This document shows positions 33,161 to 42,763 of a stretch of DNA of 64,000 nucleotides, piece by piece. Position 1 is the stretch's first letter, and each line of letters starts with the position of its first letter. A program made the position numbers and the translations under genes. This DNA is from Brachionus plicatilis. Lineage: Eukaryota; Rotifera; Eurotatoria; Ploima; Brachionidae. The stretch spans positions 1,197,789 through 1,261,788 of the forward strand of contig QEOQ01000688.1 in the NCBI GenBank assembly GCA_010279815.1, written 5' to 3'. Under the pieces are notes generated by a model that had not been told where the DNA came from, ran no database searches, and saw only the letters and a program-made list of their open reading frames with translations.

Positions 33161-34172
33161 ATGGCTCAAAAGCTAAACGAATTCATTTCTCGATTGTCAA
33201 AAGGCTCCAAAGGTCTAGGTCCTGGAACCAGTCTTCTTGTTGCTGCCGGTGCCCTTGTTTATACTGGCGCTCAATCTTTTTTTACTGGTTAGTTTTCATA
33301 AAAGATGACAAAAAAATTTTTAAATTATCAAAAAAAAATTTAAGTTGAGGCTGGTCATAGAGCAATTATTTTTAATAGAATTGGTGGAGTTGAACCGAAT
33401 ACAGTTTATTCAGAAGGATTACATTTTCGAATACCATGGTTCCAATATCCAATTATTTATGATATTAGAGCAAAACCTAGACTAATTAGATCACCAACAG
33501 GTAGCAAGGATTTACAGATGGTAAACATAGCACTTCGAGTTTTGTCTAGACCTGAACAGTCCAGATTGCCGCAATTGTACCAACAACTAGGCTTAGATTT
33601 TGATGAAAGAGTCTTACCTTCAATTTGCAATGAAGTATTGAAGAGCGTTGTTGCAAAATTTAATGCAAGTCAATTGATTACTCAACGTCAACAAGTTTCG
33701 CTTTTAATTCGCAACGAGTTGATTCAGAGAGCTAAAGATTTTGAAATAATACTTGATGACGTTTCCATTACGGAATTGAGTTTTAGTCCTCAATACTCGG
33801 CTGCTGTAGAATCTAAACAAGTAGCTCAACAAGAAGCGCAAAGAGCAGTATTTTTAGTTGAACGAGCTAAACAAGAGAGGCAGCAAAAAATTCTTCAAGC
33901 TGAAGGAGAAGCTGAAGCTGCCAAGTTAATTGGTGTATCGATTGCTAGCAATCCAGGCTACCTTAAGTTAAGGAAACTCAAAGCATCGCAGCGAATTGCT
34001 CAGACTGTATAATTTGCCAAACTTAAAAATTTTAATTTAAATTTTAATCTAATTTTTTTCCTAGGTCGCCTCAAGCAATAACCGCGCTTTCTTGAACACT
34101 CAATCATTGATGCTTAATCTAACTGATCCAAAGTATGACCAAGCCAGCGAAGAATTGAGAAAGAAAAAATAA
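33161..34172 (+). CDS. PHB2: Prohibitin-2
   Basis: Exons 33161-33287, 33345-34006 and 34065-34172 give 298 residues, against 299 in human. Prohibitin-2 pairs with prohibitin-1 in ring-shaped complexes of the inner mitochondrial membrane that support cristae, membrane-protein turnover and mitophagy. An N-terminal hydrophobic segment at about 28-46 ([17 protein letters not shown]) anchors it. The SPFH/band-7 domain follows, with [20 protein letters not shown] and [15 protein letters not shown] as family signatures. The coiled coil reads [20 protein letters not shown], then [17 protein letters not shown]. The C-terminal exon carries SSNNRAFLN and the terminal KKK. Introns are 57 and 58 bp. AATAAA occurs just after the stop, and LAMTOR4 starts 218 bp downstream on the same strand. 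Confidence 0.97.
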
Positions 34173-34388
34173 AAGCACTCTAATGGAAATAAAACAATTT
34201 TAATGAATAAAAATTCAATAGTTTATTTACTTTGTTTTATTTATTGATCATTTAATCTATTTTTTAATTGTTCAAAATTTTTTAGTCGATGGCCCTTTCA
34301 ATAATATTGTTGCTCATAAATAAGCAACCTCCTATTAAAAATATCTACAAAAAAATGAATAATTTAAAAATGAATTAATTGTTTTTCA

Positions 34389-34390
34389 AG
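34389..34390 (+). promoter_or_regulatory. 3'-splice-site-like AG abutting the LAMTOR4 ATG
   Basis: TTGTTTTTCAAG ends directly at the start codon. This is the tightest of the acceptor-like motifs in the tandem cluster and is consistent with trans-splicing onto the start codon. Confidence 0.4.
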
Positions 34391-34778
34391 ATGAGCGACA
34401 AAACTCCTAATTTAGAACAAATACCAAATGCTCTTGGTTATTTGGTTCTTACAGATAATCAAATAACTTCCGTAATTTTTAATTATGTGTAAAATGATAT
34501 TCAAAATTGTATTCTATTAATTGAAGAGCTGGGGCGACTTGGAAAATAATGAACAAATAGCAAACTTGGCTTTGAGAATTGCCTATACAGCTGTTAAAGT
34601 TCCAGTAAATCCTGACACCAATGATTTTTTTAAAAGAATTTCGAGTAAAATTTTCTTTAATTTCTCTTCTTCTGATGCATTTTGCTATTAATCTAAAGTT
34701 GTTGTACCTAATCAATATGTATTTATGATGACAATTGCAAATAAACAAGTTTATTTGGTCAAGAGAGCTTTGAAATAG
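34391..34778 (+). CDS. LAMTOR4: Ragulator subunit LAMTOR4
   Basis: Exons 34391-34471, 34527-34644 and 34699-34778 join in phase (81, 118 and 80 nt) to give 92 residues, close to the human protein (99). LAMTOR4 is a roadblock-fold subunit of the Ragulator complex, which holds Rag GTPases on lysosomes for mTORC1 activation. Matching stretches are EQIPNALGYLVLTDNQITSS, then GDLENNEQIA, FFKRISIVVPNQYVFMMTI and NKQVYLVKRALK, in the family order. Introns are 55 and 54 bp. The exons are too short to stand out as open frames, and the antisense frame at 34479-34748 is a shadow. POLR3H follows after 191 bp. Confidence 0.9.
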
Positions 34779-34948
34779 ATATTTGAATTACAATTATGTT
34801 TTGTCTACTAAATTAAATTAAATTATTTTTATATTTAATATTTTTAATACAATAAAAGAAAATAATAAAACTATATCATACAATGTTTTGAATTTTTATC
34901 AGCATTTAAATAATGCTGTAAACATCAATCAAAAATTATTTTTTTAAT

Positions 34949-34950
34949 AG
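34949..34950 (+). promoter_or_regulatory. 3'-splice-site-like AG upstream of POLR3H ATG
   Basis: ATTATTTTTTTAATAG ends 19 bp before the start codon, in the 191-bp gap after LAMTOR4. Confidence 0.35.
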
Positions 34951-34969
34951 CTAAAAATTTAGAAAAAAA

Positions 34970-35649
34970 ATGTATATCTTGGCTGAAATGAAAGACGTGG
35001 TTCATGTTAAACCATGGTATTTTGACCAAGACTTATTGAACGTAATCGAAGACGAACTAAACAAAAAATTTGCAAACAAAATTATTTATCAATTAGGCCT
35101 TTGTGTGGCCTTGTTCGATATCAAAGAAATCGGAAATAGTTCAGTTTTGCCTGGAGATGGCTCATCTCACACAAAAGTTTCATTTAGATATGTAATATTT
35201 AGGCCTTTTATCGACGAAATACTAGTAGGTTAGATTTTACTTGAAATAAATTAAATTCTCTAAAAATCAAGCTGAATTATTAAGGTAAAGTTAAAAGCTC
35301 AAGCAAAGAAGGAATTTATATTAGTCTTTCTTTTTTCGATGACATATTTGTGCCGTTTAGTAACTTGCAAAAACCGTGTAGATTCGATGAGAAAGAGCAA
35401 TTATTTATTTGGCAGTATGATACCGGGGATTCAGTTCATGATCTGTTTATAGACATAGGAGAAGAAATAAGATTTAGAGTGGTCAATGAAGTATTTTTGG
35501 ATACCACTCCTACAGGTCCACCTAAGAAAAATGATGCTATGACCATAACTAGTGTTGTTCATAATAAAGATGAAATAAAATGTCCATTCACAATCATTGG
35601 ATCAATTAATGAGCCGGGCCTTGGTCTATTAAGTTGGTGGACAAGCTAA
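34970..35649 (+). CDS. POLR3H: RNA polymerase III subunit RPC8 (POLR3H / RPC25)
   Basis: Exons 34970-35228 and 35285-35649 give 207 residues (human 204), split by a 56-bp intron. The protein is the Rpb7/Rpo-E-like subunit of RNA polymerase III, part of the stalk that helps initiate tRNA and 5S rRNA transcription. The N-terminal Rpb7-type domain covers about 1-85 (ELNKKFANKIIYQLGLCVAL, then PGDGSSHTKVSFRYVIFRPF). The OB-fold region covers about 86-207, with GIYISLSFFDDIFVP, DIGEEIRFRVVNEVF, DTTPTGP and the invariant C-terminus INEPGLGLLSWWTS. The gene sits between LAMTOR4 (191 bp upstream) and COQ6 (178 bp downstream) on one strand. Confidence 0.97.
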
Positions 35650-35801
35650 AATCCAATTAATCTGTCTAGAAAATTTTAAATAAATTATTTTTAGAAATTT
35701 AAGCAAAATTAACTTACTTAAACGCTTAAAAATGCATACATTTTATAATGTATTATATAAATAAAAATTTGCTAAAATAAAAAATTTCTAATAATTTTTT
35801 A

Positions 35802-35803
35802 AG
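35802..35803 (+). promoter_or_regulatory. 3'-splice-site-like AG upstream of COQ6 ATG
   Basis: TTTCTAATAATTTTTTAAG ends 24 bp before the start codon, in the 178-bp gap after POLR3H. Confidence 0.3.
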
Positions 35804-35827
35804 AAAATTATTTTTATAAAAAATATA

Positions 35828-37718
35828 ATGTTAATATTACGAGCAAGATTTCTTTTTCAAAAATTTCCTAATGTAACTTTAAGCTCGAGAGCCTCATTTT
35901 GCTCAACTAAAAATTTGCAGAATGACAATCAAAGCCACAATTGTAAAAATAACGACTATTTCGATATTGTTATTTGTGGAGGTGGAATGGTTGGTAATGC
36001 AATGGCAGCTGCTCTGGGTCAAGAAAATTTATTTAAAAATCTAAAAATTGCTTTGATTGATACAGAATCAAATAAAGAAAAATATCAAAGTCCACAAATT
36101 CATCACAATCGCGTTTGTGCTCTTAGTTCGACCACTATTGATCTACTTAAAAGTTTTTTTAAAAATTTATTTTATTTTTCAATATTAAAATTTAAAAAGG
36201 CATAGATTCATGGGATTTTATTCAGCAACATAGATTTGGTGAAGTTCACAACATGCATGTAAATTTTCTAATTCATGTTTTATTTTTAAAATTAAAAAAC
36301 TGATAAAGGTATGGGATGGGAGTACGGATGCTTTTATTTCTTTTAAAAAAGAAGATGGGTCGAATTTAGCATGGATTGTTGAAAACAATTTAATCATAGC
36401 TAGTTTAACCAAAAATTTGTCGAATTTTAAAAACGTCAAGGTTTTTTATTCAAATAAAATTGAAGATTTTAAACAAAATGATCAAGCAATAGATATTAAA
36501 CTAAATGATGATTCAAATATTACAACTAAGCTATTGATAGGTATTCTAAAATTAAACTTTTATTTTTATTTAAAAAAAAAAAAAAAACGAAGGCTCTGAT
36601 GGGGGTAATTCATTTATTAGAAAGAAAGCCAATATTGATGTTTTACAATGGAATTATGATCAAGTGGCAATCGTTGCAACAATGAAGCTTGCTAATGTAA
36701 ATTTTAATACTTTATTAAATAAAAAAGGAAAATTCTTTTTTTTTTTAAATTAAGAAAACTCAGAATTTTACTGCTTGGCAAAGATTTTTATCAACTGGAC
36801 CTATAGCTTTGCTTCCGGCAAGTATAATATATATTACAGACACAAACAATTATATCTTTATTCTAATTTAATAGTTAAATGATGAATACTCATCTTTAGT
36901 CTGGTCAATAAAAAAAAACATGGTTAACAATTTGTTGGAACTTAACGATGAAGAATTTGTTCACAAAGTCAATCAAGCATTTGTAATAAAAAAATTAAGA
37001 TTTTTCAAAAAAGTAAAATGTAAATTTCAAAAATCATCATAGGTAATTGAAGATTTTAAAAATGAATTTGGATCAGGAATTGAAAATCTAGTTCAAAACG
37101 GAATCGACTGGTTAAGAAATGGTAAGTAATTAAAAATTAAGTCTTAAAATTTTTTAAACGCTTCTTGTAATTAGTGATTCCGAAGGGTAGTGACTATTTT
37201 ACAGACCGTGAAACAGAAGTTAGAATCTTACCTCCAAAGATTACATCATCTGAATCAAGGGCTTCTTATCCTTTGTCATTTTTGCATTCTAACAACTATG
37301 TGTCAAAAAGATTAGCACTTATTGGGTAATTAAAATATTTAAATAAATAAAATGTATTTATATAATTTCCAATAAAATTTATAGAGATTCGATTCATAAA
37401 ATTCACCCGTTGGCAGGCCAAGGAGTGAATTTGGGATTTGGTGATGTCATTTGCTTAAAACAATGTTTGAAAGATAATTTGCTTAGTGGCAATGAAATCG
37501 GTTCTTGGAATTTTCTAAAAGACTATGAATCTCGTCGCCAAAGACAAGCTTTTCCTAAAATGGTTGGAATAGATGTATTGAATAAATTGTACACTGATTA
37601 TGAATACGGAAATTCTCTAATTAAAACACCATTGGTAACGGCAAGAACAGTTGGATTGACTCTCTCTAATAGAGTGATACCAGTAAAAAATTTTTTTGTA
37701 AAACAAGCAATGAGATAG
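35828..37718 (+). CDS. COQ6: Ubiquinone biosynthesis monooxygenase COQ6
   Basis: Nine exons: 35828-36152, 36200-36258, 36309-36540, 36593-36696, 36755-36817, 36875-36982, 37043-37121, 37175-37325, 37385-37718. They sum to 484 residues (human 468). COQ6 is the flavin-dependent C5-hydroxylase of coenzyme Q synthesis, acting on the matrix face of the inner mitochondrial membrane. The basic, Ser-rich N-terminus fits a mitochondrial targeting peptide. The FAD-binding dinucleotide motif is DIVICGGGMVGNAMAAAL, the middle motif is GSDGGNSFIR, and the C-terminal flavin motif is GDSIHKIHPLAGQGVNLGFG. Introns are 46-60 bp. The fifth uses a GC-AG border (GCAAGT at 36818), the only one that keeps the frame; it restores PIALLPLNDEYSSLVWS, as in homologues. 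Confidence 0.96.
36818..36874 (+). other. GC-AG intron of COQ6
   Basis: The donor is CCG/GCAAGT and the acceptor TTTAATAG/TTA. The nearby GT at 36821-36822 would shift the frame into a TGA at once, so GC is the supported donor. GCAAGT is the usual form of GC donors. Confidence 0.8.
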
Positions 37719-39229
37719 ACTTCTAAATTTGAATTTTTCAATAAACAAAATTTATTTTATTTATTTTTCCATTTAAATACATTTATTTTATTCTAATTAA
37801 ATAATGCTATATTATTCTGTTATTTTTGAAATTTTTCGAAGTTTAAAAATGAAATTAGAAATTCGGAAATTATTATTGAAATAATTTTAATTTTTAATAA
37901 TTCACTAGGAAAAATTTCAACCGTGTTATAAATGAAGCATTTTTAAAATTTTTGATATAATTTTTTATTTAGATATCAAACTTATGAAAAATTTAAGAAA
38001 AAAAATCCAAAAAATATTCGAATTATTTAATACAATAATAATAAATCGAAACCTTTAACTGAAATTTAGTTGACATTTATGCAAACGAGGTTATTGTTTG
38101 TTATACTAAATCACGTTAAAGAGCTCATCTTCGAACATCTAATATAACTTAATTAACAGGTACATTTTGGTCTTGAAGATACTCGCAACATCTTTAAACT
38201 AAATTAAAGTTAACACATCATAACAAATTAATTCTTTTAATTGATGTTGAATCGTAAAATTTTCAAGAAATTAATTTTATTTTGTTAAAATCTTTTTTGA
38301 ATTCACTAAAAATGAAATTTTTACTCTTAATTCTAATTTGTAAAATAAAAGAGTTTTAAATTTTTTTAAAATTTTTTTTAGACCAAAAATAAACCTTTTT
38401 TGGTTTTTTTACATAACTATAGTTTGCAATCTATTTTATTTTTTTTAATTATAAAATAAAAAAAAGCTCAAATAAATTTTTATAAATAAATTTTTAAGCT
38501 TTAGCATAATAATTTATTTTTTTTCGAAAATGTATTATAATGTTATAACATTAAATAGTTCACTTCAAATTAAAAAAAATTAATATCAAAATTAGATAAC
38601 TAGTTTGTTTCATCATGCAGCCAAAAACTAGAAATTTGAATGGGTAAAGACTCTAGTGTTTATAGATGAAAATGATTTTGATTAAAGATATGAGATAAGT
38701 CTGTTCCTAAAAGCCACGGGACCTACCACCTATTCGCAAAGGTAATTTTGAAAAGGGTCAAAAGATTCAAGTTAAAAAAAGACCCGATAGTTCAGCTAAT
38801 GTAAAGTTGGCTTTAAATTTTTATTGTTTTGGGAGACTAATTTTCTGTTGACCTTCTATGCTTTATTAATTAAAATTCCACACTATAATTTATATTTTGT
38901 TTTTTGACGCGTTATTAAATTTCTTTTTATTCTATTATTTATTTTATATATGTGCCAAACACTTTTTTCCGATTAAATTTCTCTATTTTTATTTTTCAAA
39001 TTCAATTTTTAATTATTAAAGTTGACAAATCGGTGAAAATGCTATGTTATCAAATAAAATGATATAAAACTATTTTTAAAATAATAAAATATCAAGTGAA
39101 CTATTTTTGAAGATAAAAATTGTATTTGAAAATTGTTTTTTTTTTTTAATATACAATAAATAAAGTAAGTTTTTAGTTAAAAAAAATCATTTTATCCTAC
39201 ATAACTAAAAAAATTTCATTTTTTAGGAC
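37719..39229. other. Intergenic spacer between convergent COQ6 and DNAAF2
   Basis: Very AT-rich. AATAAA hexamers near 37740-37760 probably serve COQ6, and the 3' end of the minus-strand DNAAF2 transcript lies in the right part. A slightly less AT-rich patch at about 38690-38850 has no recognisable content. Confidence 0.5.
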
Positions 39230-41695
39230 TCAATCTAAATCTTGAGCAATTTTATTTTTGAATTTGAAAGCACAACCGGTTTTATGATCAGATTGATCAT
39301 CAATAGGCAATATTCCTTGGCTCTTTAATTGAATCATTTTTTCCATATCAAATTCGTTTTTCTCTTCTTTTGCTTGATTTTTTTTCTTGCCTTTTTTGTT
39401 TTTTCTTCTTGCTTGGTTATTTGTCAAACTATCAATTTCTGATATACTTTCAGCAGAGTTAGTAACATCGTCACTTGATTCCGAAAAACCTCTTTGCCTG
39501 AATCGAATTTGCTGCTGGATTAAATCATTTGAAATTTGGTCATTGGAATGACAAGGATCTGAAAGCGTTCTGTTTCTTTTTTGATTTTTCTTTTTGTTCT
39601 TGGAACTACTGGGTTTTTTCATTCCAGTTATAGTCGAACCTGGTTTAAAGATATTCCGTACTACTTGTTTGCTAAAAGAAACAGTTTTTTTCATTGAACA
39701 CAATTCTTGACTACCTTCATTGCTATTTGATTCAATGCTACTTCTTATGCTACCTTCTCCTTCTGAAATCGACCGAGATTTCTTAAGAATACTTTTTAAA
39801 GAAGACCCATTTATTGAAGAATTTGAACATGAGTTTTCATCTAGTTGATTTGATAAGCCTTTAAAATCTGTCGAGCTGCTGGTTTGTTCGTCTTCGTCAT
39901 CACAAGCAATATGAAAATTAAGATTATTTTCATCGTCAGAGTCTTCTTGTGGTGTTATGTTCTGAAAATTTGTGATAAATTCTTTTTTACAATCAAAATT
40001 TGATTGATCACTATTCGAAACAGGAGTTTCATTTTTTCTAAGTTCCTTTTTCACATTGTAAATTTGAATGAGTTTGGAACTCGTATCCAAATCTTTTTTA
40101 AATTCTTCTATTTGAGTGGAACTAACCAAACAAGTCAAACAACCATCATCATCACTATTTGGAATTTCGATCTCAAATTTAGTTTTCAATGGTGTGATTT
40201 TAATATTTTTTTGAATTTCTTGGTCAGATATTTTAAATGAATATATATGATCGTTCTTGAAAAAATTGAAATGAGCTCTATAATAAGTTAAATAACTTCC
40301 TGATTGACTGATGCATTCGAAATACAGAAGCAAAGAGTTTTGGCTAATTTTTTGAATTTTTATTGAGTCTTGGTTATAATTTTCCTGCTGAATGCAAATT
40401 TGTAATGAGTCAACAAATTGTGTTATTTGGTATTCTGAAGGTAGTAAATATTTGACTTGTTGAATGATATCCGTGGAATTTTCTTCAACTGGACACAATG
40501 ATGGTTCAATTTCTGGCAATGATGGCGAAGTTTCTGGTAAAGTGACCACTTCATTTTTTTCAGCTACTGATTCTTCAAGTTTTTCAAATTGATTTTCAAT
40601 TTTTGAAGTAAAAGGAATCACTGGTAAAATCACATTTAAAGCTTTCTTAGACTTATCGAATTTTGCTTTAGCTTCTTTTTCATTTATTGGATAGCTCAAA
40701 TTTAAGTCAAGCTTATAAAATGGATTGCTGGACTCTAGATAAAGTCGTTTCTCAAAAATGTCCAAGATTACATCGGCACTTGACTTGCATAAAGGAAGTT
40801 CAATTGAAATTTTAATTTCTTTAGGACGAGTACTTTCTATACAATTTTTTGCAATTGTATTTACATAATCTTGAATATCTGCTTGACCTGTATATATTAT
40901 TTTATAAATTGGCTTGGTAAATTTGTCCTCAATGGGCTCATTTTGGTTAATTGGCTTTTCATCCACTTTTTTAGTAGCTTTATCTGTTTGGCTCTTCAAA
41001 TACTCGACCTTGAGCTCATCTACTATTTTTTCAACAGGATCTTGATTTGAACTTGAAGTCTTATCGGAATTTAAGTCAAAGCCACTTTTAGGCCTTCTTA
41101 TAACACTAGCAGTAGGTTTACCTTTAAAGCTTATATTTTTTAAAATTTTTGCATTTACTTTATCCAGCCTGACACTGAAATTTTTTTCGATTGTATCCAT
41201 AGCAGAGTCTTTGAGTAAATCATTGAAGCGCTGACTGGTCTCACCCATTCTGTAAGCATCTGGATGAAAAACAACGTCATAGACTTTGCAAACTTCTTTG
41301 TTAGATTTGTCTGTATCCTCTCTGGCAGGCGAACACGAATGGGGTATTTGCCAATAGAGACCACCTTTATTATTATTGTAATCGCGCTTAGCTGTTGGTT
41401 TTTGGATGCTTGAATTTTTGCATATATTAATGAAACATTTCTTCCCTCCATCTTGGGAAGTTTTAATGCAGTAGCCCGGCTCCGGATGAATAAATACAAC
41501 ATCCATTCCTCGTTCCTCTTCAAGCTTGGTTATCTCTTGTTCATATAGCTCACGATTTTTAGGATCTGATATCTCTTCTGCATATTCGACTAGCAGTTTG
41601 CGGAATTCTTCTTTTTTCATAGCCTCTGTAAACCGCTTTATTTCATCTTGAGTCATATTCAGTTCATCGAACTTATTTTTTAGATTTGAAGACAT
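39230..41695 (-). CDS. DNAAF2: Dynein axonemal assembly factor 2 (Kintoun)
   Basis: One exon of 821 residues (human 837). Kintoun is a cytoplasmic co-chaperone of HSP90/HSP70 that pre-assembles axonemal dynein arms, so it implies motile cilia. The N-terminal helical region and PIH1 domain span about 10-205, with FRKLLVEYAEEISDPKNREL, then VFIHPEPGYCIKTS, GLYWQIPHS and VVFHPDAYRMGE as family blocks. A CS/PIH1-C-like beta domain follows at about 265-375 (YTGQADIQDYVN, VILDIFEKRLYLES). The rest is acidic and Ser/Lys-rich, ending with KRNRTLSDPCH and a basic run RRKNKKGKKKNQ. The start MSSNLKNKFDELNMT is preceded by AT-rich sequence with an acceptor-like TTTTTAAATAG about 11 bp upstream. SLC30A6 lies head to head across about 1 kb. 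Confidence 0.95.
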   Translation of the reverse strand: MSSNLKNKFDELNMTQDEIKRFTEAMKKEEFRKLLVEYAEEISDPKNRELYEQEITKLEEERGMDVVFIHPEPGYCIKTSQDGGKKCFINICKNSSIQKPTAKRDYNNNKGGLYWQIPHSCSPAREDTDKSNKEVCKVYDVVFHPDAYRMGETSQRFNDLLKDSAMDTIEKNFSVRLDKVNAKILKNISFKGKPTASVIRRPKSGFDLNSDKTSSSNQDPVEKIVDELKVEYLKSQTDKATKKVDEKPINQNEPIEDKFTKPIYKIIYTGQADIQDYVNTIAKNCIESTRPKEIKISIELPLCKSSADVILDIFEKRLYLESSNPFYKLDLNLSYPINEKEAKAKFDKSKKALNVILPVIPFTSKIENQFEKLEESVAEKNEVVTLPETSPSLPEIEPSLCPVEENSTDIIQQVKYLLPSEYQITQFVDSLQICIQQENYNQDSIKIQKISQNSLLLYFECISQSGSYLTYYRAHFNFFKNDHIYSFKISDQEIQKNIKITPLKTKFEIEIPNSDDDGCLTCLVSSTQIEEFKKDLDTSSKLIQIYNVKKELRKNETPVSNSDQSNFDCKKEFITNFQNITPQEDSDDENNLNFHIACDDEDEQTSSSTDFKGLSNQLDENSCSNSSINGSSLKSILKKSRSISEGEGSIRSSIESNSNEGSQELCSMKKTVSFSKQVVRNIFKPGSTITGMKKPSSSKNKKKNQKRNRTLSDPCHSNDQISNDLIQQQIRFRQRGFSESSDDVTNSAESISEIDSLTNNQARRKNKKGKKKNQAKEEKNEFDMEKMIQLKSQGILPIDDQSDHKTGCAFKFKNKIAQDLD

Positions 41696-42763
41696 TTTGC
41701 GTTTTTCTATTTAAAAATAGATTTTGTTAATAATTGAAAAAAAAATAATTTGGCTTGGAAAAAAATTTATTTTCATAATAATCTTATATTTCTTGATAAA
41801 ATTTTCGAGAAATTTCTAGAATTTATGCGTCAGGAAATATTTTTGCCGGACTTAGCATTATTTTTTATAATTGTATTTCTCTTTTTTTATATATTAAACT
41901 TATATCTAAGCAACGAAATACATTTTCTTATAAAAATAATTTCGAGGTGATTAAGTTAATTAATATGTCTTGTGTATACAAAAGTTTAAATATATACATT
42001 AACCTCTTACACTTAATTTCTATAAATGTCATCGAAAAAAATCTTATTCTATTTGATCCAAAATATATTTTTTGCATACCTATAATTGATTTCATAAAAA
42101 TATCTGGCTGCTATGCAAAATTTATCAAAAATTTTTGAAATTAAATTTTAAAAATTAACAAAAAAATGCGTAATTTAAATTCTATAGAATGATATTTTAA
42201 ATTATAAACTAGGACTCTTGAGATAACATGATTTTTAAAATAGGCTTTTTGAATTTTGTGCCTAAAATTATGAAAAAAAATAGTTGCTTTTTTTTTATTT
42301 TTTTTTTGAAAACAATACCCGTTATTAATTTTATTTTTAAAAAATCCGCAATTGAAAGTTTGAATTAATTATCATATTATTGAAAATATCCAAAATATCT
42401 TAATCTATATTATTTCTATCGGTGCTAAATAAATTTTACTTTTTATCATGTTTATTAGTTACACTTTTTTAAAGAAAATTCTGATACTTTTTTCCTCGTA
42501 ATAAAACATAATTAAGATAAAATACGAATCTGAAAATTTTTTATAAAAATAAATTTAAATAAAAAGTTTATATTTTTTCAATTCTAATGACAAACCTTAC
42601 TTTTCTCCTAAAAAATAAACAAGTAATTTTTATTCTATCTTATTTTATAAATGATCTTAAAAGATTTATATCAATTGAAATTATCGCATTAATTAGAAGA
42701 AAATATTTAAAAACATCAAAAACTTACTGATCTAAAGTTAAATTTTTCGTCATTTTTTTTAAG
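41696..42763. promoter_or_regulatory. Shared upstream region of DNAAF2 (minus) and SLC30A6 (plus)
   Basis: Divergent promoters, and the unidentified first exon or exons of SLC30A6, should lie here. Two short plus-strand frames (41750-41950 and 41947-42138) have no protein-like character. A frame at 42588-42728 (MTNLTFLLKNK) is a possible but unsupported 5' exon for SLC30A6. Confidence 0.35.

Noticed and set aside
33106..33348. Open frame of 80 codons on the plus strand
   Set aside because: It is an out-of-frame reading across PHB2 exon 1 and its first intron; the PHB2 frame matches the family exactly.
34479..34748. Minus-strand frame of 89 codons
   Set aside because: It is antisense to LAMTOR4, whose three exons join in phase and match the family.
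36818..36824. Frameshift in COQ6 at the fifth intron
   Set aside because: A GC donor gives a perfect join, so the gene is intact.
41750..42138. Two plus-strand frames of 63-66 codons between DNAAF2 and SLC30A6
   Set aside because: The composition is that of random AT-rich DNA (I, L, F, N, K), with no splice support and no similarity to a ZnT6 N-terminus.
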